From assembly GCA_028751875.1 (NCBI GenBank), contig CM054154.1, positions 56,223,817 through 56,287,816 of the forward strand: a DNA stretch of 64,000 bases, read 5' to 3'. The first letter of the stretch is position 1; each line of letters opens with the position of its first letter. The notes beneath the pieces were generated by a model that did no database searches, had not been told where the DNA came from, and saw only the letters and a program-made list of their open reading frames with translations. Positions 48,901 through 57,589 of this stretch are shown here, one piece after another. The DNA comes from Rapana venosa. Taxonomy: Eukaryota > Mollusca > Gastropoda > Neogastropoda > Muricidae. Made by a program: the position numbers and the translations under genes.

Positions 48901-51680
48901 TGTTTACCTAACACTGGTCCCTGCCGTGCTCTGCTGTGCTGTCACTGTTGGCAATGGTTACCTAACACTGGTCCCTGCTGTGCTGTGCTGTCACTGTTGG
49001 CAATGCTTACCTAACACTGGTCCCTGCTGTGCTGTGCTGTCACTGTTGGCAATGCTTACCTAACACTGGTCCCTACTGTGCTGTGCTGTCACTGTTGGCA
49101 ATGCTTACCTAACACTGGTCCCTACTGTGCCGTGCTGTGCTGTGCTGTCACTGTTGGCAATGCTTACCTAACACTGGTCCCTGCTGTACCGTGCTGTACT
49201 GTCACTGTTTGCAATGCTTACCTAACACTGGTCCCTGCTGTGCTGTGCTGTGCTGTGCTGTCACTGTTGGCAATGCTTACCTAACACTGGTCCCTGGTGT
49301 GCTTTGCTGTCACTGTTGGCAATGCTTACCTAACACTGGTCCCTGCTGTGCCGTTCTGTGCTGTCACTGTTGGCAATGCTTACCTAACATTGGTCCATGC
49401 TGTGCTGTGCCGTGCTCTGCTGTCAATGTTGGCATTGCTTACCTAACACTGGTCCCTGCTGTGCTGTGATGTCACTGTTGGCAATGCTTACCTAACACTG
49501 GTCCCTGCTGTGCTGTGCTGTGCTGTCACTGTTGGCAATGCTTACCTAAAACGGTCGCTGCCGTGCTGTGCTGTGTCTGATGCTGTCACTGTTGTAATGC
49601 TTACCTAACATGGTCCCTGCTGTGCTGTGCCGTGCTGTGCTGTCACTGTTGGCAATGCTTACCTAACACTGGTCCCTGCTGTGCTGTGCTGTCACTGTTG
49701 GCAATGTTTACCTAACACTGGTCCCTGCCGTGCTCTGCTGTGCTGTCACTGTTGGCAATGGTTACCTAACACTGGTCTCTGCTGTGCTGTGCTGTTACTG
49801 TTGGAAATGCTTACCTAACACTGGTCCCTGCTGTGCCGTGCTGTGCTGTGCTGTCACTGTTGGCAATGCTTACCTAACACTGGTCCCTGCTGTACCGTGC
49901 TGTACTGTCACTGTTTGCAATGCTTACCTAACACTGGTCCCTGCTGTGCTGTGCTGTGCTGTGCTGTCACTGTTGGCAATGCTTACCTAACACTGGTCCC
50001 TGCTGTGCTTTGCTGTCACTGTTGGCAATGCTTACCTAACACTGGTCGCTGCTGTGCCGTTCTGTGCTGTCACTGTTGGCAATGCTTACCTAACATTGGT
50101 CCATGCTGTGCTGTGCCGTGCTCTGCTGTCAATGTTGGCATTGCTTACCTAACACTGGTTCCTGCTGTTCTGTGCTGTGCTGTCACTGTTGGCAATGCTT
50201 ACCTAACACTGGTCCCTGCTGTTGTGCTGTCACTGTTGGCAATGCTTACCTAACACTGGTCCCTGCTGTGCCGTGCTGTCACTGTTGGCAATGCTTACCT
50301 AACACTGGTCCCTGCCGTGCTGTACCGTGCTGTGCTGTCACTGTTGGCAATGCTTACCTAACACTGGTCCCTGCTGTGCCATGCTGTGCTGTCACTGTTG
50401 GCAATGCTTCCCTAACACTGGTCTCTGCTTTGCTGTGCTGTGCCTTGCCGTACCGTGCAGTGCTGTGCTGTGCTTTGCTGTGCTGTCACTGTTGGCAATG
50501 CTTACCTAACACTGTCCCTGCTGTGCCGTGCTGTGCTGTGTTGTCACTGTTGGCAATGCTTACCTAACACTGGTCCCTGCTGTGCTGTGCTGTCACTGTT
50601 GGAAATGCTTACCTAACACTGGTCCCTGCTGTGCTGTGCTGTCACTGTTGGCAATGCTTACCTAACACTGGTCCCTGCTGTGCCTTGCTGTGCTGTGTGT
50701 CACTGTAGGCAATGCTTACCTAACATTGGTCCCTGCTGTGCTGTGCTGTGCTTTCACTGTTGGCAATGCTTACCTAACACTGGTCCCTGCTGTGCTGTGC
50801 CGTGCCGTGCTGTGCTGTCACTGTTGGCAATGCTTACCTAACACTGGTCCCTTTTGTACTGTGATGTGCTGTCACTGTTGGCAATGCTTACCTAACACTG
50901 GTCAATGCTGTGCTGTGCTGTGCTGTCACTGTTGGCAATGCTTACCTAACACTGGTCCCTGCTATGCTGTGTCGTCCCGTGCTGTGCTGTCACTGTTGGC
51001 AATGTTTACCTAACACTGGTCCCTGCCGTGCTGTGCTGTCACTGTTGGCAATGCTTACCTAACACTGGTCCCTGCTGTGCTGTACTGTGCTGTGCTGTCA
51101 CTGTTGGCAATGGTTACCTAACACTGGTCCCTGCTGTGCTGTGCTGTCACTGTTGGCAATGCTTACCTAACACTGGTCCCTGCTGTGCTGTGCTGTCACT
51201 GTTGGCAATGCTTACCTAACACTGGTCCCTGCTGTGCTGTGCTGTGCTGTCACTGTTGGCAATGCTTACCTAACACTGGTCCCTGCTGTGCTGTGCTGTG
51301 CTGTCACTGTTGGCAATGTTTACCCAACACTGGTCCCTGCTGTGCTGTGCTGTGCTGTCACTGTTGGCAATGTTTACCTAACACTGGTCCCTGCTGTGCT
51401 GTGCTGTCACTGTTGGCAATGTTTACCTAACACTGGTCTCTGCTGTGCTGTGCTGTCACTGTTGGCAATGTTTACCTAACACTGGTCCCTGCTGTGCTGT
51501 GCTGACACTGTTGGCAATGCTTACCCAACACTGGTCCCTGCTGTGCTGTACTGTGCTGTCACTGTTGGCAATGTTTACCCAACACTCGTCCCTGCTGTGC
51601 TGTGATGTGCTGTGCTGTGCCGTGCCCTGCCCTGCCGTGCTGTGCTGTGTCGTGCCATGCCGTGCTGTGCTTTGTTTGTT

Positions 51681-51717
51681 GGCAATACTCCCCTAACAGT
51701 GGTCACCTGGCTTTCAG
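51681..51717 (+). promoter_or_regulatory. 3' splice site of proposed intron 1, formed within the last satellite C monomer
   Basis: GTTGGCAATACTCCCCTAAC, then AGTGGTCACCTGGCTTTCAG, aligns to the satellite C monomer (GTTGGCAATGCTTACCTAAC, then ACTGGTCCCTGCT) up to the acceptor. The CTAAC branch-point candidate (51693-51697) is about 21 nt from the AG at 51716-51717. The single intervening AG is only 3 nt past the branch site and would normally be skipped. Confidence 0.55.
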
Positions 51718-51943
51718 TGGAGTTTGCGGGGCTGACTGTCAGGCCGGCCGAGCTTTGCCTGCAGCAGGTCGACTCTACCGCGCCCTTGACTGTGTACTGC
51801 AACGTCACGGCGTTCTCTGACCACCGCTCGGCCCTGATGAACTTCCAGCTGGCCAGGAGACTGAGGGGCAGGCAGGACCTGCAGGTTCTGGCCACTGCTT
51901 CCGCCGCTAAACCTGACGGACATCTGCAGTTGACCATTGCCCC
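51718..51943 (+). CDS. probable second exon: start of an Ig-like domain of a secreted protein
   Basis: GC-rich, non-repetitive and coding-like, unlike everything around it. Read in the frame set by the first exon it gives VEFAGLTVRPAELCLQQVD, then STAPLTVYCNVTAFSDHRSA, then LMNFQLARRLRGRQDLQVLA, then TASAAKPDGHLQLTIAP. The LTVYC segment looks like the B strand Cys of an Ig fold, and a Leu-x-Arg followed by a dLQVLAT stretch recalls the N-terminal Ig domains of snail fibrinogen-related proteins (FREPs). That is a pattern judgement, not a database match. NVT is an N-glycosylation sequon. The second Ig Cys and any fibrinogen domain are not here. The donor is uncertain: GTCAGT at 51944 (phase 2) or GTGTGG at 51948 (phase 0). 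The frame stays open to 52076. Confidence 0.6.
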
Positions 51944-52047
51944 GTCAGTGTGGCTGCGTGTGTGTCCAATGTCTGTCTGCCTGTCTGTTTGTCAGTGTCA
52001 GTCGGTCGGTTGGAAGGTTGGTCAGTCTGCTGAAAAATTCGTGACAC

Positions 52048-52081
<34 letters not shown>

Positions 52082-52129
52082 TATATATATATATATATAT
52101 AAAATATATATATAATATATATATATATA

Positions 52130-52161
<32 letters not shown>
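51944..52161. repeat. proposed intron start, then (TA)n and (GT)n microsatellites
   Basis: GTCTGTCTGC-type pyrimidine/GT-rich DNA is followed by an imperfect TA array (52049-52147) with several AA interruptions and a short GT run to 52161. Confidence 0.85.
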
Positions 52162-52163
<2 letters not shown>

Positions 52164-52265
52164 CAAAGTCAAAGTCAAAGTCAAAGTCAAACATTTATTT
52201 TCAGATGGTACATTGAATAAGCAGTGCATTTGCTTTTTTTCATCAAGCCATCTATCTAAAGAAAG
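52162..52265 (-). mobile_element. retroelement 3' tail with (TTTGAC)n, copy 2 of 3
   Basis: On the - strand: AGATGGCTTGATG, an A run, GCACTGCTTATTCAATGTACC, AAATAAATGTTTGAC, and then about five TTTGAC hexamers. This is a typical non-LTR 3' end with a microsatellite tail. Copies 1 and 3 (13071-13145 and 52674-52760) also abut simple repeats. Confidence 0.6.
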
Positions 52266-52616
52266 AAAAAAAAGCGAGAAAAAAAAGATAATGTATATGC
52301 AGACATAGAATAAAAAAACTAATCTATGGTAAACTATACAAATCAAACAAAAAAACCCCAATAACATATGCATATGTGGAATTAAAACAAAACAAAAAAC
52401 CCAGAAAAATATGAGACCATACAATTCAAATAATTAAAAAATCTTGAAAAAATATCCGTCATAACACAACAAATAAGCAACAAAGAAAAACCAAACCAAA
52501 ACAAACAAAGAAGACAAAACAGAATAAAAATAAAAAACCCACATCAACTGCTTCCCCTCCCCCCCTCACACACATATGCACACAAACCTTCAACCATACA
52601 AACAACTGAATAAAAC
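52266..52616. other. A-rich intergenic or intronic stretch
   Basis: Strongly A/C-biased sequence with many AAACAAA-type runs. No coding frame or recognised element. Confidence 0.5.
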
Positions 52617-52783
52617 TGTGTGTGTGTGTGTGTGCGCGCGCGCGCGCACGTTCGTGCGTGCGTGCGTGTGTGAGAAAGTCAAACTTTTATTTCCAGATTG
52701 TATATTGATAAGCAGTGCAGATGCTTTTTTCATAAAGCCATCTATGAAAAAAGCCATTATCTATCTATCAATCTGTCTGTCTA

Positions 52784-52839
<56 letters not shown>

Positions 52840-52925
52840 TCTATCTATCATCTATCTTTCTATCTATCTGTCTGTATGTCTGTCTATCAGTCTGTTAGTC
52901 TATCAGTCTATCAATCTATCTAGCT
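52617..52925. repeat. (GT)n/(GC)n, retroelement tail copy 3, and (TCTG/TCTA)n tetranucleotide array
   Basis: GT dinucleotides pass into a GCGCGCGCGC run (Z-DNA-prone) at about 52617-52672. Retroelement tail copy 3 (GTCAAACTTTTATTTCCAGA, then TAAGCAGTGCAGATGC) occupies 52674-52760 on the - strand. TCTG and TCTA tetranucleotides fill 52769-52925. Confidence 0.85.
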
Positions 52926-53021
52926 TCTGTGTATATTAAGAAAAAACCACCAAGCCAACAAAATTGAAACAACAGAAAAATACCTCTCAGAAATACTCCC
53001 ACAAAGAAAAAAACCCACCTC

Positions 53022-53023
<2 letters not shown>

Positions 53024-53077
<54 letters not shown>
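53024..53077. repeat. (GT)n microsatellite
   Basis: Uninterrupted GT run. The flanks at 52926-53023 and 53078-53270 are A-rich and TCTG-rich respectively, without a gene signal. Confidence 0.95.
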
Positions 53078-53079
<2 letters not shown>

Positions 53080-53270
53080 CCCCGTGCATGTTACTGTGTG
53101 ATGGATAGTCTGTCTGTGTAAGACTTTCGTCCATAATGTCTGAGTGTTTGTTTGTCTGATAATTATAGGGTCAGTGTGCCTGTCAGTGTCTCTGTCAGTG
53201 TGTCCATGTTTTTTTTATGTCATAGTTGAATTACCAGTCAGTGTGTCTGTGTATTTCTTTCTCTCTTCTC

Positions 53271-54112
53271 TTCAAGTGTCCGGTCTGGTCCTGCAGACAT
53301 CGACGATCATGGCTCTCCATTCTTCCCTGTTTTCGGTCCCTCTCATGAGCTCATTGTTGGTGCCCTCTTTATTCGTTGCGAATTTGTTTAAGCTGTCTGT
53401 GAATTTTGTGCGTTGTCTTCCTCTGCTCTTGTTTCCACAGATTTTGCCACTCCATAACAGTTTCTCTAGTCCGTCAGCCCTGATTATATGGCCGAAAAAT
53501 TTGAGCTGTCTTTCTCTGATGGTGTTGAGAAGGGATCTCTTGTACCCAGCTATTTCCATTACTTCTGCATTAGTTTTTCTTTTTGTCCATGAGATTTTCA
53601 TGATTCTCCGGATGAACCACATTTCCACTGCTTCTAGTCGCTGTTCTGTGTCCTTGGCTAGGGTCTAGCACTCACATCCGTACAGAAGAATGGACCATAC
53701 GTAGGCTCTCAAAACATGGATCTTTGTCTTGAGGCTTATCTTACTGTTGGTAAAAATGCATTTCATGTTGTTAAAAGTTGCCTTAGATTGACCGATTCTC
53801 TTCTTGATTTCTGTGTCACACTTGCCGTCCGGGGTGATAGTACAACCAAGGTATTTAAAGGTGTTTACTTGTCTGATTCCTCTATCCCTTTACAGGCTAT
53901 GTTGCATTGTGGTATAACAGCTTTTTTCGAGATCACCATGCATTCTGTCTTCTTTGCATTGAGCTGTAATCCTTTCTTTTCGCTTTCGTCTGTTACTGTT
54001 GTTAAAATCTTTTGCAGTTTTTCTTCAGAGTCGGCGATAAGGACTGTGTCATCTGCATATCTCAGGTTGTTGATGTTGTGGCCACCTACACTAATTCCCT
54101 CATGATTCTTTA
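53271..54112 (-). pseudogene. antisense BovB/RTE-like LINE 3' fragment
   Basis: On the - strand the copy starts at GISVGGHNINN, reaches the catalytic LRYADDTVLIADSEE, then QLNAKKTECMVISKKA, KYLGCTITPDG, LLYGCEC, EMWFIRRIMKISWTKRKTNA, RQLKFFGHIIRADGLEKLL and RGRQRTKFTDSL. It ends CRTRPDT and a stop at about 53270. The order and the EMWFIRRI...ISWT segment are typical of BovB/RTE elements. Endonuclease and the first half of RT are missing. A Trp-to-TAG change at complement 53665-53667 and a single-base deletion near 53868 make it non-functional. It is a third LINE lineage, antisense to the proposed gene. Confidence 0.88.
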
Positions 54113-54574
54113 TGTCATGGTTTAATTGCCTGTCGGTGTGTTTTCAGGTGTATGTCAGTCTCCCTGACAAGTCTGTCAGCATACCTGTCCAGCACTTTGT
54201 TGTTGTTGTTGTTCTTTCCTTCGAATGTCTGTCAGCTAATTTCCAGCTCGTCTGTCTATCACTTTTTCTTCCTCTTTTTCAGCCCATCTCTCTGTGCCCC
54301 CTCCTTCCCTCCCCCTTTTCCTTAGAATCTACTTTTCCTCGTGCCTGCTCTGTCTCTTCATCCTCTATCTCTTTCTTTTTCCTTTTCCAAAATGTCTCAA
54401 TTGTCTCCCAAGATAAAATGTTCTCTTAAAAAAGGTTATGGTGTATGTTGATATATTTTTTATATCGTGAATGACGTTTTTAAAGTTTGTTTTCCCTCGT
54501 CCAGAGCTTAGGTGTATGTCGGCCATTTCCATCAGTTGTAAAGCAGTCCCCAATGATTCAAACCCGAAGAGTCG
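54113..54574. other. pyrimidine-rich stretch, no recognised feature
   Basis: T- and C-rich DNA with a short (GTT)n near 54200 and a CTTTTTC-rich segment near 54300-54400. A GTGTTTTCAG acceptor-like site precedes a short open segment, but no domain or donor supports an exon. Confidence 0.4.
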
Positions 54575-54780
54575 GCAATGCAAAGCCATTCAACAAAACT
54601 CAGCACAGTACAGGGAAGTGCAAAGCTATACAACAGAACACGCCACACGGCACTTCACTGCACAGCACTACAATCCACTCCACCGCACCGCACTGCACTG
54701 CACTGCAATCCACTACACTGCACTGCACTACACCACACCACACCTCACAACATACCCTCCCCACACCTCACCACCTATAA
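54575..54780. repeat. pentamer-rich transition into satellite D
   Basis: GCACT, ACACT, ACACC, CCACT and GCAAT pentamers succeed one another in register and grade into the CAATA/AACCA pentamers of satellite D. Confidence 0.6.
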
Positions 54781-57589
54781 TTATTACAATGCAGTACCAT
54801 ACAATACAATAAACCACAATACAATAAATCACAATACAATAAACCACAATGCAATAAAATCACACTACAATAAACCACAATACAATAAAATCACAATACA
54901 ATAAAAAAACAATGCAATAAATCACAATACAATAAACCACAATATAATAAATCACAATACAATAAACCACAATGCAATAAAATCACACTACAATAAACCA
55001 CAATGCAATAAAATACACACTACAATAAATCACAATACAATAAAACCACAATACAATAAACCACAATACAATAAACCACAATACAATAAAACCACAATAT
55101 AATAAATCACAATACAATAAACCACAATGTAATAAATCACACTACAATAAACCACAATGCAATAAAATCACTACAATAAGCCACAATGCATAAAATCACA
55201 ATACAATAAACCACAATACAATAAATCACAATACAATAAACCACAATGCAATAAAATCACACTACAATAAACCACAATACAATAAAACCACAATGCAATA
55301 AAATCACAATGCAATAAAACCACAATACAATAAACCACAATGCAATAAAATCACAATGCAATAAACCCAATACAATAACCCACAATACAATAAAATCACA
55401 CTACAATAAACCACAATACAATAAATCACAATACAATAAACCACAATGCAATAAAATCACACTACAATAAAACCACAATACAATAAAACCTCAATATAAA
55501 AACCACAATACAATAAAACCTCAATACAATAAAATCACAATACAATAAACCACGATACAATAAACCACAATGAAATAAAATCACAATACAATAAATCACA
55601 ATACAATAAAATCACAATGCAAAAAAATCACAATACATCACAATACAATTAAATCACAAGAAAATAAACCCACAATGCAATAAAATCACAATACAATAAA
55701 CCACAGTAGAATAAATAACACTACAATAAACACAATGCAATAAACCACAATGCAATATAATCACAATACAATAAACCACAATGCAATAAAATCACAATAT
55801 AATAAACCACAATGCAATAAAACCACAATACAATAACCAACAATGCAATAAACCACAATACAATAAAATCACACTACAATAAACCACAATGCAATAAAAG
55901 CACAATACAATAAACCACAATGCAATAAAACCACAATTCAATAAGTCACAATACAATAATCCACAAGGCAATAAACCACAATGCAATAAAATCACAATGC
56001 AATAAAATCACAATACAATAAATCGCAATACATAAACCACAATGCAATAAAAATCACACTACAATAAACCACAATTGCAATAAAACCACAATACAATAAA
56101 CCACAATACAATAAAACCACAATACATAAAACCACAATATAATAAACCACAATGCAATGAACCACAATGCAATAAAACCACAATACAATAAACCACAATG
56201 CAATAAAACCACAATACAATAAACCACAATACAATAAAATCACAATACATAAACCACAATATAAAGACCACAATACAATAACCACATTGCAATAAAATCA
56301 CAATACAATAAACCACACTACAAGAAAACAACAATACAATAAACCACATTGCAATAAACCACAATGCAATAAATCACAATGCAATAAAACCACAATACAA
56401 TAAACCACAATAAAATAAACCACAATACAATATACCACAATGCAATAAAATCACACTACAATAAACCACAATACAATAAATCACAATACAATAAACCCAA
56501 TACAATAAACCAGAATGCAATAAACCACAATACAATAAACCACAATGCAATAAATCACAATACAATAAGCCACAATACAATAAAACCACAAAACAATAAA
56601 CGACAATGCAATAAAATCACAATACAATAAACCAGAATACAATAAAACTACAATGCATAAAATCACAATACAATAAACCAACAATACAATAATTACAATA
56701 CAATAAACCACAATACAATAATCACAATACATAAATCAATACAAAAAATCACAATACAATAAATCAATGCAATAAAATCACAATACAATAAACCACAAGG
56801 CAATAAAATCACACTACAATAAACCACAATACAATAAATCACAATACAATAAACCACAATATAATAAATCACAATACAATAAACCACATGCAATAAAATC
56901 ACACTACAATAAACCACAATGCAATAAAATCACACTACAATAAACCACAATGCAATAAAACCACAATACAATATAACCACAATGCAATAAAACCACACTA
57001 CAATAAACCACACTACAATAACCACAATACAATAAACCACAATACATAAACCACAATACAATAAACCCAATACAAAAATACACTACAATAAAATCCACGT
57101 TACAATAAACCACAAAACAATAAATCACAATACAATAAACCCCAATAAAAATAAAACCACAAAAAATAAATCAGAATACAATAAACCACAATACAATAAA
57201 CCACAAAGCATTAAAATCACTATACAATAAAACCACAATGCAAAAAAAACACACTACAATAAACCGCAATGCAATAAACCCAATGCAATAACCACAATAT
57301 AGTAAACCCACAATAAATAACCACAATACAAAAAACCACAATAAATAAACTAAAAATATAATAAAAACCCTAATACAATAAACCACAATGCAATAAAATC
57401 ACAATACAATAAAAACCCCCAAAAATTTAAAAACACAAATACAAAAAAACACAATGCTTTAAAAACCCACACAAAAAAAACCACATACAAAAACCCACAT
57501 ACAATAAAAAATAAAAAAAACCCAATAAAATAAAATCTACTACAATAAATTCACAATATAAAAAACCAAAAATACAAAAAATCATCCCT
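54781..57589. repeat. satellite D, left block: 15-bp AATAAA-rich array
   Basis: The monomer is built from three pentamers, CAATA CAATA AACCA, with variants CAATG, AATCA and AAACCA giving 15-16 bp. About 180 copies. Nearly every monomer contains AATAAA, the canonical polyadenylation hexamer, on the + strand. Long isoleucine/valine/cysteine-rich open frames on the - strand are artefacts. From about 57080 the array becomes noisy. Confidence 0.95.

Larger units (their letters stand above)
24777..51680. repeat. satellite C: 49-59 bp tandem array, roughly 500 monomers over 27 kb
   Basis: The + strand monomer runs CACTGTTGGCAATGCTTACC, TAACACTGGTCCCTGCTGTG, then CTGTG repeated one to five times and CT. 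Length steps of 5 bp (49, 54, 59, 64) come from the internal GTGCT pentamer; a 47-bp form has GCTGTTGTGCTGT. Common variants are AAAACAGG, CTAAGACTGG, TTCAGTGCTG and GGCATTGC, which tag larger duplications. The consensus monomer has CTAAC and no AG dinucleotide. Cysteine-rich open frames in all + frames are artefacts of the repeat. Right-edge monomers (51560-51717) diverge and run into the splice acceptor. Confidence 0.96.
12116..51717 (+). other. proposed 39.6-kb intron 1 filled by satellites and retroelements
   Basis: Bounded by a GTGAGA donor and a CTTTCAG acceptor with compatible phase. Within it lie microsatellites, one sense and one antisense LINE, a TIR element, satellite B, a tRNA-derived SINE and satellite C. 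About 83 percent is tandem satellite. CTAAC at 51693-51697 is 21 nt from the acceptor and is a good branch-point candidate. If the two exons do not belong together, this is simply intergenic DNA. Confidence 0.45.

Noticed and set aside
158..51680. CRISPR-like direct repeats
   Set aside because: Monomers are contiguous with no unique spacers, and the context is eukaryotic.
24866..51696. Many + strand cysteine-rich frames (CCAVTVGNAYLTLVPAVL, HCWQCLPNTGPCC)
   Set aside because: They are two frames of the satellite C monomer; each ends when an indel moves the TAA of CCTAACAC into frame. Not a toxin or metallothionein-like family.
53716..54105. 129-codon + strand frame
   Set aside because: Shadow of the antisense BovB/RTE-like reverse transcriptase, whose YADD motif is on the - strand.
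54140..54200. Exon starting VYVSLPDKSVSIPV after a TTTTCAG site
   Set aside because: The frame runs into a GTT microsatellite and T-rich DNA with no donor or domain; no support beyond an acceptor-like motif.
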